Source: JANQLU01 sp964434955 (GTDB lineage Bacteria > Planctomycetota > Planctomycetia > Pirellulales > Pirellulaceae). Taken from it: 64,000 bases of DNA. The notes under the pieces were generated by a model. The model searched no databases, was not told the DNA's origin, and saw only the letters and a list, made by a program, of their open reading frames with translations. The stretch is from contig CAYSXI010000002.1 in NCBI GenBank assembly GCA_964434955.1, positions 44,362-108,361 of the forward strand, written 5' to 3'. A program made the translations under genes and the position numbers. Position 1 is the stretch's first letter. Each line of letters begins with the position of its first letter. Positions 50,800 through 60,151 of the stretch are shown in pieces.

Positions 50800-53493
50800 A
50801 TGGCAAAGAAAACGGCCGCAAAGAAATCGAAAAAGATGACCTACTTTTTCGGCAAAACAAAAACCGAGGGTCGAGGGCTCGGGAAAGAACTGCTCGGCGG
50901 AAAGGGCACGAACCTGGCCGAAATGACCAGCATTGGCCTACCGGTTCCATCAGGCTTTACCATCACAACCGAATGCTGTGCCGAATACTATCGAAACGGC
51001 GAGAAACTTCCTGCCAGATTGATGGATGAAGTTCGTGGTGCGGTCAAGAAAATGGAGAAGGAAACGGGAAAGAAGTTTGGCGACGCTGACAATCCGCTGC
51101 TCGTTTCGGTTCGATCGGGTGCCGCGGTCTCGATGCCCGGAATGATGGATACGGTCCTCAACCTTGGTCTGAATGACGCCGCGGTTGACGGCTTGATTCG
51201 TGCGACGGACAACCCCCGCTTTGCTTTTGATGCGTACCGCCGACTGATCAACATGTTTGGCGACGTTGTGATGGGCGTTGATCACCACGCCTTCGAAGCG
51301 GAGTTTGACCGCATCAAGCAGAAACACGGCGTCGAGCTGGACACGGATCTTGATTCCGCAGGTTTGGCCGAACTTGTTGACGCTTACAAGAAAGTCTATC
51401 GCAAATACACCAAAGAACATTTCCCTCAAGATCCATTTGATCAACTGGAAAAAGGCATCATCGCCGTATTTGCATCCTGGAACACGCCGCGAGCGATCAA
51501 GTACCGCCAGATCAACGAGATCTTTGGTCTCCAGGGAACAGCCGTCAATGTCCAGTCCATGGCCTTTGGAAACATGGGCGAGGATTGCGGCACCGGTGTC
51601 GCATTTACCCGCGACCCTTCGAATGGAAAAAACATTTTCTATGGCGAGTTCCTGGTTAACGCTCAGGGCGAAGACGTTGTCGCCGGTATCCGAACTCCTC
51701 AACCCGTTTCGGAAATGAAAAACTGGAAGCCTGCGAATGACAAAACGCTCGGCAAGAAGATTCACGCTGAGCTTTTGAACATCAAAGACATCCTGGAGAA
51801 ACACTACAAAGATGTTCAGGATATCGAGTTCACGATTGAACGCGGAACGCTGTACATGTTGCAAACCCGAAACGCCAAGCGAACGGGTGCCGCGGCTGTC
51901 AAAACAGCCTGTGACATGGTTAAGGAAAAGCTGATTGACGAGAAAACAGCCGTCTGCAGAATTCCAGCAAACGACTTAACACAATTGTTGCTTCCTTCTT
52001 TCGATCCAAAATCAAAGAAATCGGTTCCCGCCCTGACAAAAGGCTTGCCGGCCTCACCTGGCGCAGCTTCGGGCAAGTTGGCATTCACTGCCGATGAAGC
52101 GGTGAAACGCTCGAACGACGGCGAAGCCGTGTTGCTGGTACGAAAAGAAACCAGCCCGGAAGACGTCGATGGCATGCACAAAGCGGCCGGAATTCTTACT
52201 TCGACCGGTGGAATGACCAGTCACGCGGCAGTCGTCGCTCGCGGATGGGGTAAATGCTGTGTTGCCGGTGCTGGTTCGATTCACATCGATGAGAAAAAAC
52301 GGACGATCACGATTGGCAAGCGAAAGTTCACACACCGTGACACGATTTCCATTGACGGAACTTCGGGCGAAGTGTTTGAGGGCGACCTTTCGAAAGTCGA
52401 ACCAAAACTTTCTGGCGACTTTGCGACCGTGATGAAATGGGCCGACAAATATCGGCGGCTTGGAATTCGAACCAATGCCGACAGTCCGAACGACTCTTCA
52501 CGAGCTCGCGATTTTGGTGCGGAAGGAATCGGACTTTGTCGTACCGAACACATGTTCTTCGAAGGCGATCGAATCATCGCGATGCGTGAAATGATTCTGG
52601 CCGATTCGAAAGACGACCGCGAATCCGCATTGAAGAAACTTCTGCCTTTCCAACGGAAAGACTTTGAAGGCATCTTCAAAGCCATGAACGGATTGCCGGT
52701 AACCATTCGTCTTTTGGATCCACCGCTGCACGAATTTTTGCCACACGACACCAAAGGGCAAAAAGAAGTTGCGACGGCTTTGAAAATCAAATCCGCCGAA
52801 GTTGCCAAGCGTGTTTCCCAGTTGCACGAGATGAACCCCATGCTGGGACATCGGGGTTGTCGATTGTCCATCACGTATCCAGAGATTCTGGTCATGCAAG
52901 TGACGGCCATTGTCGAAGCGGCCATCAACTGCCACAAGAAGCGCATCAAGGTCAAGCCGGAAATCATGATTCCACTCGTGGGAACCGTGAAAGAACTTGC
53001 CGTGCTTCGCAAACTGACCGAAGACACCATTGCCGAGGTCAAGTCAAAGAAGAAGTTGACCGGCAAGTTGGACATCCTGGTCGGAACCATGATCGAGATT
53101 CCTCGAGCCGCATTGACTGCGGATGACGTGGCCAAAGAAGCGGACTTCTTCAGCTTCGGAACCAATGACCTGACTCAAATGACGTTCGGTTACAGTCGGG
53201 ACGACACCCACAGCTTCCTGCCAGACTACATTGATCACGAAATCCTTGAGAAGGACCCGTTCCAGTCTCTGGATACGACGGGCGTTGGCCAGTTGGTTTC
53301 CATGGCAGTTGAGAAAGGCCAAAGCACGAACAAGGGAATCAAGCTGGGAATCTGCGGCGAACATGGTGGCGACCCTGCCTCCATCGACTTCTGCCACAAG
53401 GTCGGCCTGGACTATGTTTCCTGCTCGCCTTTCCGCGTGCCAATTGCACGATTGGCAGCCGCTCAAGCAGCGATCAACACCGGAAAAAAATAA
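50800..53493 (+). CDS. ppdK: Pyruvate, phosphate dikinase
   Basis: 897 residues from the ATG at 50800, with AGAGG just upstream. The N-terminal ATP-grasp domain starts at YFFGKTKTEG and has KGTNLAEMTSIGLPVPSGFTI. The swivelling phosphohistidine domain holds His475 in GGMTSHAAVVARG. The C-terminal TIM barrel binds PEP, ending in CGEHGGDPASIDFCHKVGLDYVSCSPFRVPIARLA, with the reactive Cys and the family's late motif. It interconverts pyruvate, ATP and phosphate with PEP, AMP and pyrophosphate. A UUCG-capped terminator follows directly. Confidence 0.97.
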   Translation: MAKKTAAKKSKKMTYFFGKTKTEGRGLGKELLGGKGTNLAEMTSIGLPVPSGFTITTECCAEYYRNGEKLPARLMDEVRGAVKKMEKETGKKFGDADNPLLVSVRSGAAVSMPGMMDTVLNLGLNDAAVDGLIRATDNPRFAFDAYRRLINMFGDVVMGVDHHAFEAEFDRIKQKHGVELDTDLDSAGLAELVDAYKKVYRKYTKEHFPQDPFDQLEKGIIAVFASWNTPRAIKYRQINEIFGLQGTAVNVQSMAFGNMGEDCGTGVAFTRDPSNGKNIFYGEFLVNAQGEDVVAGIRTPQPVSEMKNWKPANDKTLGKKIHAELLNIKDILEKHYKDVQDIEFTIERGTLYMLQTRNAKRTGAAAVKTACDMVKEKLIDEKTAVCRIPANDLTQLLLPSFDPKSKKSVPALTKGLPASPGAASGKLAFTADEAVKRSNDGEAVLLVRKETSPEDVDGMHKAAGILTSTGGMTSHAAVVARGWGKCCVAGAGSIHIDEKKRTITIGKRKFTHRDTISIDGTSGEVFEGDLSKVEPKLSGDFATVMKWADKYRRLGIRTNADSPNDSSRARDFGAEGIGLCRTEHMFFEGDRIIAMREMILADSKDDRESALKKLLPFQRKDFEGIFKAMNGLPVTIRLLDPPLHEFLPHDTKGQKEVATALKIKSAEVAKRVSQLHEMNPMLGHRGCRLSITYPEILVMQVTAIVEAAINCHKKRIKVKPEIMIPLVGTVKELAVLRKLTEDTIAEVKSKKKLTGKLDILVGTMIEIPRAALTADDVAKEADFFSFGTNDLTQMTFGYSRDDTHSFLPDYIDHEILEKDPFQSLDTTGVGQLVSMAVEKGQSTNKGIKLGICGEHGGDPASIDFCHKVGLDYVSCSPFRVPIARLAAAQAAINTGKK

Positions 53494-53521
53494 GTCAGAC
53501 TTGGCTTTTCGAAACAGGATC

Positions 53522-53545
53522 GGGTCGCTTCGGCGGCCCTTTTTT
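53522..53545 (+). terminator. UUCG-capped terminator after ppdK
   Basis: Stem GGGTCGC (53522-53528), loop TTCG, stem GCGGCCC (53533-53539, one wobble pair), then six T. It begins 28 bp after the ppdK stop. Confidence 0.93.
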
Positions 53546-53658
53546 GTTGGTTTTATCGGGCCACGATCACCGCAGACCGATCGGGAACTCAAGCCCGCCA
53601 TTGACTTCAAAGTCATTCGACAAACAATGAAGGTCTCAACCCAAGGAGCAATAGAAAC

Positions 53659-53991
53659 ATGTCAGAAATTCTTGAACTTGAAAAAAACGCGGAAAGCCTG
53701 AAAGAGGCCGGTCAATTCGAAGAGTCGATTGCCGAGTACAAGAAAATTCTGGATATCGACGAAAACTTTGTTCGTGCACACATGGGCTTGTCCGTTGTCT
53801 ACGAACGCGCCGGCGATGTCGAACGCTCGGTGTTTCACGCTGAAAAAGCATGTGAACTGGAACCGAATGAACAATTCAACTTTATCGCTCTGAGTGTCAC
53901 CTACCAAAAAGCATTCGAAGGCACGCGCGACCCGAACTTCAAAATGAAAGCCGAAGACGCCTTGGCTCGCGCCCACATGATGAACGAATAG
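53659..53991 (+). CDS. TPR protein
   Basis: 110 residues, cytoplasmic, with AAGGAG 11 nt upstream. About two and a half TPR units (SLKEAGQFEESIAEYKKILDIDENFVRAHMGLSVVYERAG and the next). It lies 113 bp after the ppdK terminator, so it should have its own promoter. It probably acts as a protein-binding scaffold; the partner is unknown. A 12-bp palindrome GTTCGGCCGAAC follows the stop. Confidence 0.85.
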   Translation: MSEILELEKNAESLKEAGQFEESIAEYKKILDIDENFVRAHMGLSVVYERAGDVERSVFHAEKACELEPNEQFNFIALSVTYQKAFEGTRDPNFKMKAEDALARAHMMNE

Positions 53992-54088
53992 GGTTCGGCC
54001 GAACTTCCAGCACCCAAATAAATTGGTGCACCACTAAAATCAAGTTTTGGCAATTTCGTTTTGACGGCCAATCAAAGCAAGCCGGCCG

Positions 54089-55567
54089 TCAATCGACATC
54101 CAGCAGCTTGTCGCCGCTCTGGATTTTCCCAACCGGTCGCAAACCGTTCCCTTTGACTTTCTTGATTCGGTCGCCGAGATCTTTACGCGCCACGTCGCCG
54201 GCTGCCATGAGCCGCGCGAGTTCCTTTGGGAATTCCTTGGATACATCCTTGGATTCGGCTCGATCGTTCTTCAAGTCAAAAAGTTCGAGCCCGATCTTGC
54301 CTTGCTTGTAACCATTGGGAATACCATCCTTTCCGCCTGGTCGACCAGCCATGGTTCGATAGCCGTGGGGAAAGTGGAGTTTGAATCGCCGGTCGCGGAC
54401 GGCCTGAAGTTGCCCCCCGTAATAACAGTAGAAAACTTCGTGCGGAGATTTCGCCCCTTCTTTGGCGAACATCAAGTCCCGGATGTCCTTGCCGTCAATC
54501 TTGTGTTCGGGAAGTTTCGCGTCAATCAATTTGGCAACCGTTGGCAACACGTCAATCGTTGATGCCAATTCGTCACATTTCGTCCCCGCGGGGATCTTGC
54601 CGGGCCACCACATGATCGTTGGTTCACGAATTCCACCTTCGAATTCCGTCCCTTTGCCTTCGCGCAATTCGCCAGTGACTCCGGCATGGTCGCCATAGCT
54701 CAGCCAGGGGCCGTTGTCGGAGGTAAAAATCACCAGCGTTTTCTTGTCGATCTTCAACTCTTTCAGCGTTGAAATGATCTGTCCGACCGACCAATCAACT
54801 TCCATCACAACATCGCCGTACAGCCCAGCACCGCTTTTGCCACGAAACTTGTCGGATACATACAGTGGCACGTGCACCATGCTGTGTGGCACGTAAACGA
54901 AAAACGGTCGATCCTTGTTCGCACGAATGAACTTGACGGCTCGTTCCGTGTATTGGGCCGTCAACTTTTCCTGGTCTTTACCGGTGACCCGGTTGTTGAT
55001 GACTTTGTTTTTCTCGATCAAAGGAAGGTGAGGCCAGCGTTTGACACGCTCTTCCATTGGCAGATGGCGAACGCCCGGATGATAGGGCCACATGTCGTTG
55101 GAGTAGGGCAGGCCGAAATAATCATCAAACCCGTGTTGCATCGGCAAAAACTTGGGATGGTGGCCCAAATGCCATTTGCCGTAAATCGCAGTCGCGTAGT
55201 CCTTTTGCTTGAAAAGCTCGGCGAGCGTCATTTCGTTTTCGTGAATGCCCTGCTTGGACCCCGGCCCAAATGCGCCACGGATTCCAACCCGTTCGTGATA
55301 GCATCCCGTCAAGAGAGCCGCGCGGGACGCAGAACAAACGGCCGACGAAACCAGAAAATCGGTGAAGCAACGCCCTTCTTTGGCCATCTGATCCAGATTG
55401 GGCGTCTTGTAGTTTTTGGCCCCGAAAGGCCCGATGTCTGCGTAGCCCATGTCGTCAATAAAGATCACCACAACGTTCGGAAGATCATCATTGGCGGTAG
55501 CTTGGCGATCAAACGCGACGAACCAACCAAGGATCAAGACAAGAAACGAAATGAGGCTTAGCTTCAT
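54089..55567 (-). CDS. Exported sulfatase 2 (arylsulfatase A-like)
   Basis: 492 residues. Signal peptide 1-26 (ISFLVLILGWFVAFDRQATA). The fold opens with LPNVVVIFIDDMGYAD. The formylglycine signature is SAVCSASRAALLTG, with Cys78 to be converted; here the third position is Ala, not Pro as in sulfatase 1 (C-x-A-x-R, still allowed). GKWHLGHHPKFLP, HSMVHVPL and FTSDNGPWL motifs are present. It differs in subtype from sulfatase 1, so the two should cut different sulfated sugars. AGGAAA lies before the start. Confidence 0.93.
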   Translation of the reverse strand: MKLSLISFLVLILGWFVAFDRQATANDDLPNVVVIFIDDMGYADIGPFGAKNYKTPNLDQMAKEGRCFTDFLVSSAVCSASRAALLTGCYHERVGIRGAFGPGSKQGIHENEMTLAELFKQKDYATAIYGKWHLGHHPKFLPMQHGFDDYFGLPYSNDMWPYHPGVRHLPMEERVKRWPHLPLIEKNKVINNRVTGKDQEKLTAQYTERAVKFIRANKDRPFFVYVPHSMVHVPLYVSDKFRGKSGAGLYGDVVMEVDWSVGQIISTLKELKIDKKTLVIFTSDNGPWLSYGDHAGVTGELREGKGTEFEGGIREPTIMWWPGKIPAGTKCDELASTIDVLPTVAKLIDAKLPEHKIDGKDIRDLMFAKEGAKSPHEVFYCYYGGQLQAVRDRRFKLHFPHGYRTMAGRPGGKDGIPNGYKQGKIGLELFDLKNDRAESKDVSKEFPKELARLMAAGDVARKDLGDRIKKVKGNGLRPVGKIQSGDKLLDVD

Positions 55568-55798
55568 GATGTTTTCCTAAAAACCAAATCAAATTTTTGC
55601 CCGATTTTAATTGAGTCAAAAGGTCAACGCTAGCAAAGCGAAATTGTCGAACTCGTTTTGCGTCATTCGCCAACGATCGCTTTAAATCTGAACGCCAAAA
55701 GCCGATGAACAATAAGTGGTGCGCAAGGATTGCGCACTTTCAAAATCGAAGCAAAAAACTGGCATTTCCACTCATAGAACGGCGTATTCGATAGTCCC

Positions 55799-58700
55799 AT
55801 GGCTAAAAAACCTAATTCGATTCGATGCCATTTTCGATGTTCTTTCGCAGCTGCTCTTTTGTTGGTTGGAATGGCCGTCAACGTAAATGCCCAAGTCACG
55901 ACCCATTTGGACGATGGGCAAAAAATTCAGGATGCTTATCGGTTGGCTGCCGGATTCTATGCGCGATCCCAATGGTCCGATGCAATTGCGGCGTTTGACC
56001 AACTGATTTCCGACTATCCGGGCACGCCCCAAGCAAGCACGGCCTTGTTCTTTAAAGGTGAAGCTCTGGTCCAACAAACCAAGTACAAGCTCGCGTATCA
56101 ATCGTTCGATCAATTCCTAAGCGCCAATCCAAAATCGGCCTACGCTGAACGGGCCAATTTCCGTCGTGCGGAAGCGGCATTCTTTTCGACTTCAACCGAT
56201 CAAGCACTGAAGCGTCTTGATGACTTCCAGAGTTCGCATCCCGAATCCAAGTTCAATGAGTTTGTCTTGGCCTATCGGGCACAATGCTTGTTGACCAAGG
56301 GAAAAGGCAAAGATTCGATCGAGTTGTACAAACAGTGCCTGAAAGAGTTTCCCGAGTCCAGTTTGTCGGACAAAAACAAATTGGGATTGGCCCAAGCTTA
56401 TCAACTGACAAAACAAACCAGCGAAGCCCGCGCGATCTTTCAATCCCTGGCCGAACAAAGCCGTCACTATCGTGCTGCCGCGTTGATCGGACTTGGCCAT
56501 CTCGAGTTTCGCCAGCGAAAATTTGGGCGAGCCGAATCGGCCTACCAGACGTTTCTGAACGAATACAAAGCTCACTCACATCGTTGCACGGTTGCCTATT
56601 GGCTCGGCCGATCTCAAATGGCCCAGGAAAACTGGAAGCAGGCACTCAAATCCTTGCAACGAGTCGAAGCGAAGAACTGCCCCGAGGACGTCGTTGCGGC
56701 TTCGCGTTACGACAATGCCGTTTGCCATGTCAAACTTGGAGAACTGGCACCCGCGAAAAGTCGCCTCCAGGAACTCCTGAAAAACTGGCCGTCGAGCAAA
56801 TGGGCTGACGACGCGTTGACCCTGATGATTGAAATTGAGGATCGCGAAGGAAATTCATCGAGGGTTCTTTCACTTTCGAACGAGTTACAGCAAAAACACC
56901 CAAGCAGCCCATTCGTTTTCCAGGCTTTGGAGAAAGCCGGGCGTGTTCAATACCAATCAAAGCAATTCCAAGAAAGCGAAGCGACCTTTGCCAAGCTGCT
57001 TCAGATGACAACCACGGCTGGGCCAAGAATTCTGTCCCAGCGAAAGAACTGGCAGTATCTGCGGGCGACGAGCCTGATTGGCTTGAAGCGATTCAAGGAC
57101 GCCAACACGCAACTGGAAGCCATCAACCTGGCATCGGCGGACAATGAGTTTCGCGCCAAAGTTTCGTTTGCAAACGCGACTTCCCTCGTTGGCGCCGATC
57201 AATTGAGTCGGGCAGCGGAACAGTTTGAGCAATATATTAACGTCGCGCCGAAAGGGGAGAATGCGTTTCAGGCCAAATTGGATTTGGCTCTGATTGCCTG
57301 CCGGGAAGGCCAGCTGAAAAAAGCGAAAGATTGGATCCTGCAAATTCGCGAAGAATCGCCGATTCCGCAGAAGGCTTTTCCGGTGTTGCTCTCGGCCGCT
57401 GAGTTGGCTTATGAAAAAGATGACCTGGCGTACGCTGAAGAACTTTATCGTGTTACTGAAAAGGGCTCGGACCAACCGGACCATTTGCGGCGTGCGACTT
57501 TGGGCCTGTTTTGGTGCGCCACGAAACGGAAACAACCTGAATCAGCCAAGATCTTTGTTCGCGATTTGATGGCCAATTCTCCCAACCATGGTTCCACGGC
57601 AGATGTCGTCTTGGCTGCGGCAAAAGCGGCAGCTGCCGGCCAGGAACGAAATCAGGCGATCCAGTGGTTCGAATGGGTCATTGAGAACCAGGCAGGAAAG
57701 GAACCAGCCGGAAAAGCGACAATCGAACTTGCCGTTCTCTTGCGAAAATCAAATCAAGCCAACGAACGGGCGCGAGGCGAACAACTTTTAAAACAGCTTT
57801 TGTTGGACCAGCCCGACTTGGAAAACCTGGATGCGGCGCTCTACGAGCTAGGCTGGATTTCTTTGGACCAAAAGGACCACGCGAATGCCCAGAACTACTT
57901 CACGAAACTGATTCGTCAATTTCCGAAAAGTCGATTCTCAGCGGATTCACGTCTACGCCTTGCAATCATCCTTTTTGAAGAAAGCAAATTTCCAGAAGCT
58001 GAAAAGCTCTGTCGCCAGTTGATTCGTTCCAAACCAAAAGATTCGAGCTTGCTGGACCACGGACGGCTCATTCTCGGCAAGTCACTTTTTGAGGGAGACC
58101 AACTCGAGGAAAGCCAGGCGACCTTGACGTACCTGCTTCGGAGCACGAAGTCCGATTCGATGCGAAAAACCGCCGGTCACCATTTGGCGAACTCAATTGC
58201 GCGATCCACAAAACCCGAAAACTCGATCGCAACGTTTCGAACCACACAAAAAGGGTTTAACCCTGACGCGGCCAAGCTGATTCCTCATGTCAACCTGCGT
58301 GTCTGTCAAATATTAGCTGAGCGAAACCATCTGACGCTCGCAAAACAATTTGCGGAAAAAACGGAGAAACGGTTCCGAGAATTTGAGCGGCAGTTCGAAC
58401 TTGATTACATTGTTGGTCGTGCTTTGGCGGACAACGCCCAGTTCCAAAGCGCCAGGCAACGATACCAGAAAGTTATCCAGAGCCCCCACGGGCGCTCTTC
58501 GGAAACAGCGGCGAAAGCCCAATGGATGATTGGCGAAACCTACTTTCACCAGGAAAAATTTGCCCAGGCTCTGGACGCCTACTACAAGGTCGACAGCCTT
58601 TACAAGTTTATTCAATGGCGCAGTGCGGCTCTGCTGCAGGCCGCCAAATGCCAGGAACGACTTGAAAACTTGTCGGAAGCCATGAAGCTCTACCGCCAAG

Positions 58701-58801
58701 TCATTAAACTATCACCCAAAAGTGAATTTGGCAGTCAAGCCAAAACCCGCCTGGCGATCCTTCGACGCCAGGCAAACAACCAATCGGGCACGATCCGATA
58801 A
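55799..58801 (+). CDS. 1000-residue exported TPR protein of the ExbB/ExbD run
   Basis: 1000 residues. A signal peptide (1-33, FAAALLLVGMAVNVNAQ) then a very long run of TPR-like helices, about 20 units, with lengths near 35 residues (FKGEALVQQTKYKLAYQSFDQFLSANPKSAYAERANFRRAEAAF; LYELGWISLDQKDHANAQNYFTKLIRQFPKSRF). No other domain is seen. The gene starts a plus-strand run that continues with ExbB (39 bp after the stop), ExbD and the toroid protein. The TPR surface may bind envelope proteins or peptidoglycan partners, as YbgF/CpoB does next to TolQ/TolR/TolB; this analogy is an inference. Confidence 0.85.
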   Translation: MAKKPNSIRCHFRCSFAAALLLVGMAVNVNAQVTTHLDDGQKIQDAYRLAAGFYARSQWSDAIAAFDQLISDYPGTPQASTALFFKGEALVQQTKYKLAYQSFDQFLSANPKSAYAERANFRRAEAAFFSTSTDQALKRLDDFQSSHPESKFNEFVLAYRAQCLLTKGKGKDSIELYKQCLKEFPESSLSDKNKLGLAQAYQLTKQTSEARAIFQSLAEQSRHYRAAALIGLGHLEFRQRKFGRAESAYQTFLNEYKAHSHRCTVAYWLGRSQMAQENWKQALKSLQRVEAKNCPEDVVAASRYDNAVCHVKLGELAPAKSRLQELLKNWPSSKWADDALTLMIEIEDREGNSSRVLSLSNELQQKHPSSPFVFQALEKAGRVQYQSKQFQESEATFAKLLQMTTTAGPRILSQRKNWQYLRATSLIGLKRFKDANTQLEAINLASADNEFRAKVSFANATSLVGADQLSRAAEQFEQYINVAPKGENAFQAKLDLALIACREGQLKKAKDWILQIREESPIPQKAFPVLLSAAELAYEKDDLAYAEELYRVTEKGSDQPDHLRRATLGLFWCATKRKQPESAKIFVRDLMANSPNHGSTADVVLAAAKAAAAGQERNQAIQWFEWVIENQAGKEPAGKATIELAVLLRKSNQANERARGEQLLKQLLLDQPDLENLDAALYELGWISLDQKDHANAQNYFTKLIRQFPKSRFSADSRLRLAIILFEESKFPEAEKLCRQLIRSKPKDSSLLDHGRLILGKSLFEGDQLEESQATLTYLLRSTKSDSMRKTAGHHLANSIARSTKPENSIATFRTTQKGFNPDAAKLIPHVNLRVCQILAERNHLTLAKQFAEKTEKRFREFERQFELDYIVGRALADNAQFQSARQRYQKVIQSPHGRSSETAAKAQWMIGETYFHQEKFAQALDAYYKVDSLYKFIQWRSAALLQAAKCQERLENLSEAMKLYRQVIKLSPKSEFGSQAKTRLAILRRQANNQSGTIR

Positions 58802-58840
58802 AACACCAAATCATTACGTTTCATGTAACAAGGATGTGAA

Positions 58841-59659
58841 ATGAAACCGTTGTTCAAAATTCTATTTGTCGTTGCGCTGGGACTTGTCGTTTTCGCTCCG
58901 TCCCAAACCGCTGTGGGTCAAGAAACCAACGGCGTGGAAGCCTCCGAGTCGGATAGTCAGCAGATTGTTGCATCCAAACGACTCTTCGATATCATTCGCA
59001 ACGGCGGTCCCTTGATGATTCCCATTGGGATCTGTTCGTTCATCCTGCTGGTTTTTGTCTTCGAACGATTCATCAGCCTGCGGAAAGGTCGAATTCTCCC
59101 CGGTCAATTCGTCAAGCGTTTTATGCAAAACATGGCCGATGGCAAACTCGATCGCGACAAGGCACTCGAGCTATGTGAGAAAAATCGCAGTCCCATCGGC
59201 AAGGTATTCCGCGCCGCGGTCATGAAATGGGGCAAGCCCTCAGTCGAAGTCGAGCAAGCGGTTCTCGATGCTGGCGAACGCGCGGCAACGGATATGCGAA
59301 AGTACATGCGATTGCTCAACGGTATCGCCACGGTCTGTCCACTGCTTGGTTTGCTGGGAACCGTCCTGGGCATGATTCATGCGTTCGACGCCATTGCCAC
59401 CGTCAACGCGGCGGCCGCCGATCCCAAAGTCCTGATCGCAACGGGTATCAGCCAAGCGTTGTTGACAACGGCCGCCGGGATGAGCGTCGCGATTCCCGCA
59501 TTGATCGCCTACATGTTCTTCTCGAGCCGGATTGACCAGCGCGTGGTAGAAATTGATCGATTGGGTCAAAAGGTCGTCGACATGGTTTCGGCGGAAGCGC
59601 TCTTGGCTTCCGGTGCTGAAACGAAAACGACCCGTGGACGAAAAACCAAGGCTGCGTAG
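58841..59659 (+). CDS. exbB: ExbB/TolQ-type proton channel protein
   Basis: 272 residues with AAGGATG upstream. An N-terminal helix (6-25) may be a signal or extra helix. Three further helices lie at about 58-80, 160-185 and 200-228 (LLGLLGTVLGMIHAFDAIA; ALLTTAAGMSVAIPALIAYMFF). The cytoplasmic loop 85-155 has CEKNRSPIGKVFRAAV. This is the MotA/TolQ/ExbB proton-channel family. It works with ExbD below. The family call is firm; ExbB versus TolQ is not settled by sequence. Confidence 0.93.
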   Translation: MKPLFKILFVVALGLVVFAPSQTAVGQETNGVEASESDSQQIVASKRLFDIIRNGGPLMIPIGICSFILLVFVFERFISLRKGRILPGQFVKRFMQNMADGKLDRDKALELCEKNRSPIGKVFRAAVMKWGKPSVEVEQAVLDAGERAATDMRKYMRLLNGIATVCPLLGLLGTVLGMIHAFDAIATVNAAAADPKVLIATGISQALLTTAAGMSVAIPALIAYMFFSSRIDQRVVEIDRLGQKVVDMVSAEALLASGAETKTTRGRKTKAA

Positions 59660-59722
59660 TCGATTCTGCAAACGCAAATGAACTTCAACCGACAGTGAAT
59701 ATTCCTTGGGCGGGAATCGATC

Positions 59723-60151
59723 ATGCCACTCAAAACAAGTCGCGACGAACAACCAACGATTAACCTGACGCCGATGATCGACATCGTCTTCCTGTTAATT
59801 ATCTTCTTCATGGTGGGTACGAAATTCTCCGAACTCACGGAAGCCGAAAAACACATTGAGTTAAATGTTCCCGAAGTCTCGGAAGCCAAGGCGCTCACGG
59901 CGGCTCCCAAGAAACGCGTGATCAATGTATTCCGGGACGGACGAATTGCACTGGACGGAGAAAACGTCACCATTGAGCAACTCAAGGAAAAGCTCCAAAG
60001 CGCGAAAAGCGAATATTCCAAGGTTGGCGTCATCGTGCGCGGTGACGCGGTCAGCTATTTTCAAAATGTGGCCGACGTATTAGCAACCTGCCACAGCGTT
60101 GAGATTGCCGACCTTCAAGTGGCCGTTCGCGTTGCAAGGAAGGAGGAATGA
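59723..60151 (+). CDS. exbD: ExbD/TolR-type proton channel subunit
   Basis: 142 residues. One helix (about 17-37, IVFLLIIFFMVGTKF) with Asp20 in NLTPMIDIVF, the protonated residue of ExbD/TolR. Residues 45-142 form the periplasmic domain with VINVFRDGRIALDGENV. Its stop overlaps the start of the toroid gene as ATGA, so ExbD and the toroid protein are translationally coupled. Confidence 0.93.
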   Translation: MPLKTSRDEQPTINLTPMIDIVFLLIIFFMVGTKFSELTEAEKHIELNVPEVSEAKALTAAPKKRVINVFRDGRIALDGENVTIEQLKEKLQSAKSEYSKVGVIVRGDAVSYFQNVADVLATCHSVEIADLQVAVRVARKEE